Assembly: GCA_900549755.1 (NCBI GenBank)
Contig: URPQ01000092.1
Span: forward strand, 1 to 5,589
Length of the DNA: 5,589 nucleotides
Direction: 5' to 3'
Source of the DNA: an uncultured Oscillospiraceae bacterium
GTDB taxonomy: Bacteria > Bacillota > Clostridia > Oscillospirales > Acutalibacteraceae
Each line of letters begins with the position of its first letter. Within the stretch, counting starts at the first letter, position 1. The notes beneath the pieces were generated by a model that saw nothing but the letters and a program-made list of their open reading frames with translations, ran no database searches and was not told the DNA's origin. A program made the position numbers and the translations under genes. Of this stretch, positions 1 through 4,897 are shown piece by piece.

Positions 1-251
1 CTTAAAAACATAATTGTGCTGCGGCAATTTTTTCTGCGCAGCTGCTTTGCGGTTTCAAGCCCGTTAAGCCCGTTGATATGATAATCAAGAATTATAAGCA
101 GATAATTATTTTCGCTTTCGAGCAAGGCTTCGCTTGAATCATAAATTTGCACCAATAATTCCAAACGGCGTTTATTGGCATAATCGTAAATCATATTTTT
201 TGTTTTTTCAGCGCATTTTATATCGCTGTCGCATATTGCTATCCGCATCAT
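1..251 (-). CDS. Response regulator, receiver domain (partial, 3' end outside window)
   Basis: This is the first 83 codons of a two-component response regulator reading leftward; the rest lies beyond base 1. The visible part is most of a CheY-like receiver domain. It starts MMRIAICDSD, has a hydrophobic strand ending in the likely phosphoacceptor Asp56 (LLIILDYHINGLNG), then a helix GLETAKQLR and a strand TIMFL, which is just where the conserved Ser/Thr would follow. The acidic pocket is slightly unusual: where most members have Asp-Asp after the first strand, this has Asp8-Ser9-Asp10. The style (ICD start, YDSSEALL, DYHINGLNGLE) resembles receivers of LytTR-type regulators such as AgrA, but the output domain is not visible, so the family is inference. 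The ATG at 249-251 is preceded by AAGGGA at 258-263, spacing 7. The ATG at 246-248 is an alternative start. It is transcribed from the consensus promoter at 297-325. Confidence 0.88.
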   Translation of the reverse strand, partial: MMRIAICDSDIKCAEKTKNMIYDYANKRRLELLVQIYDSSEALLESENNYLLIILDYHINGLNGLETAKQLRRKNCRSTIMFL

Positions 252-273
252 AATTCGTCCCTTCGTTATGTTT

Positions 274-290
274 TTCGACATTTTTCGACA
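274..290 (-). promoter_or_regulatory. Two tandem Spo0A boxes (TGTCGAA) at the regulator's transcription start
   Basis: Read on the minus strand there are two perfect TGTCGAA heptamers, at 284-290 and 274-280, in the same orientation with a 10-bp period. They sit inside a decamer repeated back to back (TGTCGAAAAA twice, 271-290). TGTCGAA is the established 0A box bound by the sporulation master regulator Spo0A. Tandem boxes one helical turn apart fit binding of a Spo0A dimer, as at the abrB operator of Bacillus. The first box begins about at the start point predicted from the -10 element (near 290). By analogy with abrB, phosphorylated Spo0A would therefore most likely repress the response regulator gene. 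Confidence 0.75.
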
Positions 291-296
291 AAAGAT

Positions 297-325
297 ATTA
301 TACCGTATTTACTATAAAATGTCAA
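297..325 (-). promoter_or_regulatory. Consensus sigma-A promoter of the response regulator gene
   Basis: On the minus strand, TTGACA (320-325) is followed after exactly 17 bp by TATAAT (297-302). Both hexamers match the vegetative sigma-A/sigma-70 consensus at every position. The start point should fall near base 290, giving a leader of about 40 nt. Such a perfect promoter without a repressor would be very strong, which fits with the operator-like Spo0A boxes directly downstream. Confidence 0.9.
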
Positions 326-350
326 TATATTTCTTAAAATATTATATTTT

Positions 351-367
351 AATGTAAAAATTACATT
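351..367. repeat. Small inverted repeat AATGTAA-AAA-TTACATT, with a further copy at 421-429
   Basis: Seven-bp arms at 351-357 and 361-367 surround a 3-bp centre. The extended half-site AATGTAAAA recurs in direct orientation at 421-429. The element lies in the divergent intergenic region, just upstream of the minus-strand promoter, and could be a regulator-binding site. The TGTAA/TTACA halves recall GlnR/TnrA boxes, but the spacing is about 4 bp too short for the TGTNA-N7-TNACA consensus. No regulator is assigned. AT-rich DNA makes chance repeats easier. Confidence 0.4.
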
Positions 368-395
368 TTACTCTTGTTTTTCGCCCTTTTACTCT
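366..395 (-). promoter_or_regulatory. 9-bp direct repeat with LytTR-site geometry
   Basis: TTTTACTCT occurs at 366-374 and again at 387-395, a perfect 9-bp direct repeat with a 12-bp spacer and thus a 21-bp period. On the minus strand, the direction of the response regulator gene, it reads AGAGTAAAA. Known LytTR-family regulators such as AgrA and PlnC bind two 9-bp direct repeats with about 12 bp between them. The repeat here agrees with the published-type pattern (ACAGTT-like) at only some positions. It lies about 75-105 bp upstream of the predicted start of the regulator gene, so autoregulation is a reasonable but unproven reading. It could equally serve the divergent sigma-like gene. Confidence 0.4.
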
Positions 396-424
396 AATTT
401 TTATATTTTTTTTAAATATAAATG

Positions 425-453
425 TAAAATTTTCCCCGAAAGGGAAAAATTTA
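425..453. repeat. AT-rich hairpin upstream of the sigma-like gene
   Basis: TTTTCCC (430-436) pairs with GGGAAAA (442-448) around a CGAAA loop. After one A-A mismatch the stem continues with four more pairs (425-428 with 450-453). It lies 62 bp before the start codon at 515. It is not followed by a U-run on the plus strand and has no gene to terminate there, so it is more likely an operator or leader structure than a terminator. Confidence 0.4.
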
Positions 454-514
454 TCAAATAACGTTTACAAAAGCCGGATTTTTTCCTTTCTGCTTATTAA
501 AGGGAGGAAAAAAT

Positions 515-1036
515 ATGGAAAATTACAAAATCATTGAAATCATCAAGGAAATTAAAAGAGGCGATATGTCGAATTTTCAGGCAATTTATGATGTTTTTTC
601 GCGGCTTATAAATTACTACGGCAAAAAAATCGGCGAAGACGGCTGCGGAGATATTACATTATTCTTTATGGAGCTTTTATATTCGGTGGATACGGACAAG
701 TTTTACCCCGATGAAAGCGACGCGATGAACAGATATATTGCGGTGTCGCTGCGCAATTATTACATAGCACTTTCTAAGAAGGCGGACATAGCGATGAAAT
801 GCAGTGATGAATTATTTGAAGACAGCACTAAATACTTTTTTGAACCTGAGGAGGCGCTGTCATTAAAGGATGGGCTTTTAAAATTATCCGACAGGCAGCG
901 CGCCGTGCTTACATACAGATATTTTTACGGTTTTACCGACAGCGAAATTTCAGACCTGCTTTGCATTTCCCGCCAGGCGGTGCATCAGCTTGAAATGCGG
1001 GCAATAGCCGCTTTGAAGGAGTATTACTGTATATAA
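515..1036 (+). CDS. Small sigma-70-like factor (ECF/group V style)
   Basis: A 173-residue protein with the layout of a minimal sigma factor. The N-terminal helical part (about residues 20-88: FQAIYDVFSRLINYYGKKI, then LFFMELLYSVD and MNRYIAVSLRNYYIALSKK) looks like region 2. The C-terminal part (about 114-169) looks like region 4, with LSDRQRAVLTYRYFYGFTDSEISDLL followed by ISRQAVHQLEMRAIAALK, a clear helix-turn-helix. No region 1.1 or 3 is present. Known proteins of this build direct RNA polymerase to a few specialised promoters. Some Clostridia members (TcdR, BotR, UviA) control toxins or bacteriocins, but I cannot assign this one to that group. The start is firm: AGGGAGG at 501-507, 7 nt before the ATG. 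No sigma-A promoter is obvious upstream; TTTACA at 464-469 is a weak -35 candidate. It is probably co-transcribed with the membrane protein that follows and divergent from the response regulator gene. Confidence 0.8.
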   Translation: MENYKIIEIIKEIKRGDMSNFQAIYDVFSRLINYYGKKIGEDGCGDITLFFMELLYSVDTDKFYPDESDAMNRYIAVSLRNYYIALSKKADIAMKCSDELFEDSTKYFFEPEEALSLKDGLLKLSDRQRAVLTYRYFYGFTDSEISDLLCISRQAVHQLEMRAIAALKEYYCI

Positions 1037-1037
1037 A

Positions 1038-1096
1038 TAAAACATTTTGCCGATAATACTATCGGTGATAAATGTGAAAAAGCAAAAAATGTTTTA
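1038..1096 (+). promoter_or_regulatory. Nested inverted repeat around the start of the membrane-protein gene
   Basis: An 11-bp perfect outer arm (TAAAACATTTT, 1038-1048) pairs with 1086-1096. Inside it CCGATA (1050-1055) pairs with TATCGG (1060-1065) around ATAC. In mRNA the inner stem would cover part of the GGTGAT ribosome-binding site (1064-1069). The outer stem would enclose the GTG start at 1074 and bury the alternative ATG at 1089. It starts 2 nt after the stop codon of the sigma-like gene. It may limit or couple translation of the second gene; this is inferred from geometry only. No U-run follows, so it is not a normal terminator. Confidence 0.5.
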
Positions 1097-1679
1097 TATT
1101 AAATTAACCGTTATGTGCCTGCTCAGCTGCGCCGTGCTGGTTTCGGGCGGGTATGTTTACCTAAGACGGAGCTTTCGCCCCGCCGAGGGGCAGGTCTCAA
1201 AAATCCCGTACAGCTTTTCCATGCCCGATAATAAGGGAATATTTTTTGATATAGCTGGGAACCGCGCCTTTGTGTATCTTGATTTTACCAATGAAAAGGT
1301 TAGCGTTATAATTCCGCAGGCAGAGGATTTCGACGCGACGGATTTCGGATATTCCGAGGATTTTAAAATCAAGGGCGATTTATCCGTTCTGGCGGCGATA
1401 ATAGACTATGCCGGCGGAATAACATTAGATGATAACGGCGAACAGGTGAGATATACCGGCGTTCAGGTGTCGGATATTATGAGCCGCAGCACCGAAAGCG
1501 AAAAACAGCTGCGCTTAATAATTCCCGCTATTATGCGGTCGGTTGCGGAAAACGGGCTTGAAGACGAGGCATTTAACTATATTATTGATAAATCGGACAC
1601 CGATTTGACAGTGCCCGATATGCTTATGTGGCAAAATTATATAAGTAAGCTTTGCAAAAACGGCGGAATTATAAACTGA
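1074..1679 (+). CDS. Single-pass membrane protein with faint LytR-CpsA-Psr-like outer domain
   Basis: About 201 residues. From the GTG at 1074 the protein begins with a basic stretch (KKQK) and one hydrophobic segment (about residues 11-30, LTVMCLLSCAVLVSGGYVYL) followed by RR. This suggests an N-in membrane anchor with the rest outside. The outer part has GIFFDIAGNRAFVYLDFTNEKVSVIIPQ, then IIDYAGGITLDDNGEQVRYTGVQVSDIM and QLRLIIPAIMRSVAENGL. This order resembles LCP domains (strand, substrate-loop proline, D-LGGI, G-VQ, long helix), but key LCP arginines and aspartates are not evident, so the link is weak. A TTG at 1047 would add nine residues, but GGTGAT at 1064-1069 sits 4 nt before the GTG and favours 1074; ATG 1089 is a third option. 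It lies 37 bp after the sigma-like gene, likely in one operon. A membrane-bound regulator or anti-sigma partner is a guess from this pairing. Confidence 0.65.
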   Translation: MKKQKMFYIKLTVMCLLSCAVLVSGGYVYLRRSFRPAEGQVSKIPYSFSMPDNKGIFFDIAGNRAFVYLDFTNEKVSVIIPQAEDFDATDFGYSEDFKIKGDLSVLAAIIDYAGGITLDDNGEQVRYTGVQVSDIMSRSTESEKQLRLIIPAIMRSVAENGLEDEAFNYIIDKSDTDLTVPDMLMWQNYISKLCKNGGIIN

Positions 1680-1724
1680 AAACGGCTGCCTGCTTTCCAA
1701 AATTAGGCGTTTGCTCTACGGCGA

Positions 1725-1753
1725 TTGACAAAGCCGCCGCGAAAGATTATAAT
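1725..1753 (+). promoter_or_regulatory. Consensus sigma-A promoter of glnN
   Basis: TTGACA (1725-1730), a 17-bp spacer and TATAAT (1748-1753) match the vegetative consensus perfectly. Transcription should start near 1760, giving a leader of only about 24 nt, too short for a riboswitch or attenuator. No GlnR/TnrA box is visible nearby. Control of glnN, if any, must use a site I cannot recognise or act on the enzyme. Confidence 0.9.
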
Positions 1754-1771
1754 AGTTAAGTATAATTTTGC

Positions 1772-1777
1772 GGAGGT
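1772..1777 (+). promoter_or_regulatory. Ribosome binding site that decides the TTG start of glnN
   Basis: GGAGGT lies 6 nt before TTG at 1784. No in-frame ATG or GTG lies nearby, and the protein from this TTG begins with the normal N-terminus of the family (MKTVNEIFASNVF). The non-ATG start is therefore well supported. Confidence 0.85.
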
Positions 1778-1783
1778 AGAGCT

Positions 1784-3874
1784 TTGAAAACGGTAAATGA
1801 AATTTTTGCAAGTAATGTTTTTAACGATTCGGTAATGCTGGAAAGGCTGCCGAAGGATACATACAAGGCGCTGAAAAGCGCCATAAAAGAGGGTACCGGT
1901 ATTGACAGCAGCATAGCCGATACCGTAGCCTCGGCTATGAAGGACTGGGCTATCGAAAAGGGCGCCACGCACTATACGCACTGGTTTCAGCCGCTCACGG
2001 GCATTACCGCCGAAAAGCACGACAGCTTTATTTCCCCCACAGAGGACGGCGGAATTATTATGGAATTTTCCGGCAAGGAGCTTATAAAGGGCGAGCCGGA
2101 CGCGTCTTCTTTCCCGTCGGGCGGGCTTCGCGCCACCTTTGAGGCGAGGGGATATACCGCGTGGGACCCCAGTTCTTATGCGTTTGTAAAGGACGATACG
2201 CTTTGTATTCCCACGGCGTTTTGCTCATACTGCGGCGAGGCGCTCGATCAGAAAACACCGCTGCTGCGCAGTATGGACGCAATAAACAAGCAGGCACTCA
2301 GAATTGCAAAAATATTCGGGCTTGAAAATGTGAAGCGGGTAAATACCACCGTAGGACCCGAGCAGGAATATTTCTTAGTAGATAAAAAAATGTACGATAA
2401 GCGCCCTGACCTCATCTATTGCGGAAGAACGCTTATAGGTGCAATGCCGCCGAAGGGACAGGAAATGGACGACCACTATTTCGGCGTTTTAAAGCCGAGG
2501 GTTGCGGCGTTTATGCGCGATCTTGATAATGAACTTTGGAAGCTGGGCGTGCTTGCTAAAACCGAGCACAACGAGGTGGCGCCCGCACAGCACGAATTAG
2601 CGCCGATATTCACCACTACAAACATTGCGGCGGATCACAACCAGCTTACAATGGAAATGATGAAGAAAACCGCTTTGCGGCATGGACTTGTGTGTCTTCT
2701 GCATGAAAAACCGTTCGACGGGGTAAACGGCAGCGGCAAGCATAATAACTGGTCGCTCTCAACCGATACGGGGCTGAACTTTTTAAGCCCGGGTAAAAAC
2801 CCGGGTGAAAACTTGCTGTTTATGCTCACCTTAGCCGCCGTTATACGCGCGGTTGACGAGCACCAGGATCTGCTCAGAATTTCGGTTGCGACTGCGGGCA
2901 ACGACCACCGCCTCGGCGCAAACGAGGCGCCGCCCGCCATAATTTCAATGTTTTTGGGCGATGAGCTTACCGAGCTGCTCTACTCAATAGCAAGCGGTCA
3001 GCATCACGATAACGCTAAGCGGGTTAAAATGACGGTTGGGGCGGATATAATTCCCTATATACGTAAGGATAATACCGACCGCAACCGCACCTCTCCCTTT
3101 GCGTTTACGGGAAATAAGTTTGAGTTCAGAATGTTAGGCTCCGCCTCATCTATATCCGATACAAACGTAATGCTTAACACCATGGTAGCCGACGTTTTTG
3201 CCGACTTTGCCGACAGGCTTGAAAAAGCGGAAAACACCGAAGCCGAAATTAAAAAGATAATAAAGGAAACGGTAAGAAAGCATAGCCGCATAATATTCAA
3301 CGGCGACGGTTATTCGGAGGAATGGCAGAAGGAGGCTGAAAAACGCGGGCTGCTGAACCTGAAAAGCACGCCCGACGCGCTGCCGCTGCTTAAAACCGAA
3401 GAAAATATTGCGCTTTTTGAGCGCCACGGCGTATTAAGCCGCGCCGAGATAAACTCACGCGTGGATATAGTGCTTGAAAACTATTCAAAGATACTCCACA
3501 TTGAGGCGCTCACCCTTATTGAAATGATGAACCGCGAGGTTATTCCCGCAATAAGTGAATATACCGACAGGCTATGCTCTGCCCTTATAAACAAGCGTAA
3601 TTTGGGCGTAAGGCTTGATGAGCTTGCCGATACCGAGATTATAGCGCGGCTTTCCGCTGCGGGCAGCGAGATATACAAGCTGACCTCCGAGCTTAAAATG
3701 GCGGTTATGACGGCGGAAAAGCTGCCCGATATGCTCGAGCGCTCCCGTATGTACCATGATACGGTGCTGCGGCTTATGAACGATATCCGCAAATATGCCG
3801 ACAGCTCCGAGGCGGTAGTATCAAAGGATTGCTGGCCCTACCCGAGCTACGGCGAACTGCTTTTCAGCATATAA
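1784..3874 (+). CDS. glnN: Glutamine synthetase type III
   Basis: A complete 696-residue glutamine synthetase of the GSIII family, within the usual size of about 700 and far longer than GSI or GSII. It makes glutamine from glutamate, ammonia and ATP in the cytoplasm, the main route of ammonia assimilation at low supply; GSIII enzymes are dodecamers. Family blocks appear in order: HYTHWFQPLTGITAEKHDSF (63-82), the metal-binding GPEQEYFLVD (191-200), KTEHNEVAPAQHELAP (259-274), EKPFDGVNGSGKHNNWS (308-324), RISVATAGNDHRLGANEAPPA (365-385) and NRTSPFAFTGNKFEFRMLGS (434-453). A helical C-terminal extension typical of GSIII follows and ends in WPYPSYGELLF. The acidic and His residues for metal and ATP binding look intact. 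It is expressed from its own promoter (1725-1753) with a TTG start, ends at the shared terminator 3903-3935, and is convergent with the aldolase gene. No glnB/amtB or glnR neighbour is visible. Confidence 0.97.
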   Translation: MKTVNEIFASNVFNDSVMLERLPKDTYKALKSAIKEGTGIDSSIADTVASAMKDWAIEKGATHYTHWFQPLTGITAEKHDSFISPTEDGGIIMEFSGKELIKGEPDASSFPSGGLRATFEARGYTAWDPSSYAFVKDDTLCIPTAFCSYCGEALDQKTPLLRSMDAINKQALRIAKIFGLENVKRVNTTVGPEQEYFLVDKKMYDKRPDLIYCGRTLIGAMPPKGQEMDDHYFGVLKPRVAAFMRDLDNELWKLGVLAKTEHNEVAPAQHELAPIFTTTNIAADHNQLTMEMMKKTALRHGLVCLLHEKPFDGVNGSGKHNNWSLSTDTGLNFLSPGKNPGENLLFMLTLAAVIRAVDEHQDLLRISVATAGNDHRLGANEAPPAIISMFLGDELTELLYSIASGQHHDNAKRVKMTVGADIIPYIRKDNTDRNRTSPFAFTGNKFEFRMLGSASSISDTNVMLNTMVADVFADFADRLEKAENTEAEIKKIIKETVRKHSRIIFNGDGYSEEWQKEAEKRGLLNLKSTPDALPLLKTEENIALFERHGVLSRAEINSRVDIVLENYSKILHIEALTLIEMMNREVIPAISEYTDRLCSALINKRNLGVRLDELADTEIIARLSAAGSEIYKLTSELKMAVMTAEKLPDMLERSRMYHDTVLRLMNDIRKYADSSEAVVSKDCWPYPSYGELLFSI

Positions 3875-3902
3875 AAAAGCAGGGAATATATAAGAAATAA
3901 AG

Positions 3903-3935
3903 AAATGGAGCTGCCGCAAAGCGGCAGCTCCGTTT
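3903..3935. terminator. Bidirectional intrinsic terminator between glnN and fba
   Basis: GGAGCTGCCGC (3907-3917) and its perfect complement (3921-3931) form an 11-bp GC-rich stem with an AAA loop. AAA (3903-3905) and TTT (3933-3935), plus one wobble pair, extend it. On the plus strand it is followed by TTTGAATTGTT. On the minus strand it is followed by ATTTCTTTATTTCTT, a better U-rich tail. It lies 32 nt after the glnN stop and about 20 nt after the fba stop, so it can end transcription from both sides. Confidence 0.88.
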
Positions 3936-3950
3936 GAATTGTTACATATA

Positions 3951-4814
3951 TTAAGCCTTGCCGACCGAACCGAAAAGCTCCATTTTTTCCTTAACGGTAT
4001 CTTTAATAGCCTGAGCGCCGTCTGCAAGCAGCTTGCGGGGGTCAAAGCCCTTGCCCTCAAGGTCCTTGCCTGCTTCAATGTACTTGCGGGTAGCAGCTGC
4101 GAAAGCTAACTGGCACTCGGTGTTAACGTTAATCTTTGAAACGCCGAGGGATATAGCCTTCTTTATCATATCAGCCGGGATTCCCGTGCCGCCGTGAAGA
4201 ACGAGGGGCATTGTGCCTGTAAGCTCCTGAATTTCAGCCAGTGTGTCAAAACGCAGGCCTGTCCAGTTAGCGGGGTACTTGCCGTGAATATTACCGATAC
4301 CCGCAGCCAGCATTGTAACGCCCAAATCGGCTATCATTTTGCATTCCTTCGGGTCGGCAACCTCGCCGCCGCCTATAACGCCGTCTTCCTCGCCGCCGAT
4401 AGCACCAACCTCAGCCTCAAGGGAAAGACCTAACTTATTGCAGGTTTCAACAAGCTCCTTTGTCTTTTCAATGTTCTCCTCAATCGGATAGTGAGAACCG
4501 TCGAACATTATTGAAGAAAAGCCTGCCTCAATGCACTTTTTAGCGCCTTCGTAGCTGCCGTGGTCAAGGTGAAGAGCAACCGGAACGGTTATCTTCATTT
4601 CTTCAAGCATACCGTTTACCATACCTACAACGGTCTTGTAGCCGCACATATATTTGCCTGCGCCTTCGGAAACACCGAGAATAACAGGTGACTTTAATTC
4701 CTCGGCTGTCTGAAGAATAGCCTTAGTCCATTCAAGGTTATTGATGTTGAACTGACCTACCGCATATTTGCCGGCTTTCGCCTTGGTAAGCATTTCTTTT
4801 GCTGATACTAACAT
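3951..4814 (-). CDS. fba: Class II fructose-1,6-bisphosphate aldolase
   Basis: A complete 287-residue class II (zinc-dependent) aldolase. It cleaves fructose 1,6-bisphosphate to dihydroxyacetone phosphate and glyceraldehyde 3-phosphate in glycolysis and runs in reverse in gluconeogenesis. Visible hallmarks are the N-terminal YAVGQFNINNLEW, LHLDHG with the catalytic Asp84 and metal ligand His85, SIMFDGSHYP, EAEVGAIGGEEDG (133-145), GNIHGKYP with His177, LVLHGGTGIP with His207, and the phosphate-binding KINVNTECQLAF (227-238). Length and motif spacing fit the shorter class IIB enzymes of Firmicutes. Tagatose-bisphosphate aldolases are close relatives, but without a galactitol or tagatose locus nearby the glycolytic role is favoured. 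The ATG at 4814 follows GGAGGA (4821-4826), spacing 6. It lies 83 bp after the E2-like gene on the same strand but probably has its own promoter (4866-4894). Confidence 0.95.
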   Translation of the reverse strand: MLVSAKEMLTKAKAGKYAVGQFNINNLEWTKAILQTAEELKSPVILGVSEGAGKYMCGYKTVVGMVNGMLEEMKITVPVALHLDHGSYEGAKKCIEAGFSSIMFDGSHYPIEENIEKTKELVETCNKLGLSLEAEVGAIGGEEDGVIGGGEVADPKECKMIADLGVTMLAAGIGNIHGKYPANWTGLRFDTLAEIQELTGTMPLVLHGGTGIPADMIKKAISLGVSKINVNTECQLAFAAATRKYIEAGKDLEGKGFDPRKLLADGAQAIKDTVKEKMELFGSVGKA

Positions 4815-4832
4815 TATTATTCCTCCGATATG

Positions 4833-4870
4833 AAAATAATCTGTGACCTTATTAGTCCACAGATTATTTT
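4833..4870 (-). promoter_or_regulatory. 13-bp perfect inverted repeat in the fba leader/promoter
   Basis: AAAATAATCTGTG (4833-4845) and its exact complement (4858-4870) surround a 12-nt loop. The upstream arm (in the direction of fba) overlaps the candidate -10 box and start point. The downstream arm ends 6 bp before the fba ribosome binding site. It could be a DNA operator, an mRNA leader hairpin, or a weak terminator for the E2-like gene; only a short U-run (ATTTTC) follows it in the minus direction. I cannot tell these apart from sequence. Confidence 0.55.
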
Positions 4871-4894
4871 ATACCAATTATGTAATAAAATCAA
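4866..4894 (-). promoter_or_regulatory. Probable sigma-A promoter of fba
   Basis: On the minus strand TTGATT (4889-4894) is followed after 17 bp by TAAAAT (4866-4871). That is four of six matches to the -35 consensus and five of six to the -10. The predicted start is near 4859, giving a leader of about 45 nt before the ATG. The -35 overlaps no coding sequence; the upstream gene stops at 4898. Confidence 0.55.
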
Positions 4895-4897
4895 GTA

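Noticed and set aside
351..367. GlnR/TnrA nitrogen-control box
   Set aside because: The half-sites look similar, but the total length is 13 rather than 17 bp for the TGTNA-N7-TNACA pattern, and it is far from glnN.
425..453. Rho-independent terminator before the sigma-like gene
   Set aside because: No gene ends there on either strand and the stem is mostly A-T pairs; kept only as a repeat of unknown role.
1119..1133. Possible lipobox (LLSC) in the membrane protein
   Set aside because: The Cys is followed by more hydrophobic residues and the -2 position is Leu, so an uncleaved membrane anchor fits better than a lipoprotein signal.
1680..1724. Terminator between the membrane-protein gene and glnN
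   Set aside because: Only short 4-bp arms (GCCT/AGGC) with a long loop and no U-run can be found, so some read-through into glnN is possible.
2635..2940. Minus-strand open frame of 101 codons within glnN
   Set aside because: It is a shadow of the conserved GSIII motifs in the other strand; other antisense frames across glnN were dropped for the same reason.
4194..4433. Plus-strand open frame of 79 codons opposite the aldolase gene
   Set aside because: It lies wholly antisense to a clear fba gene, has no ribosome binding site, and its translation shows no family features.
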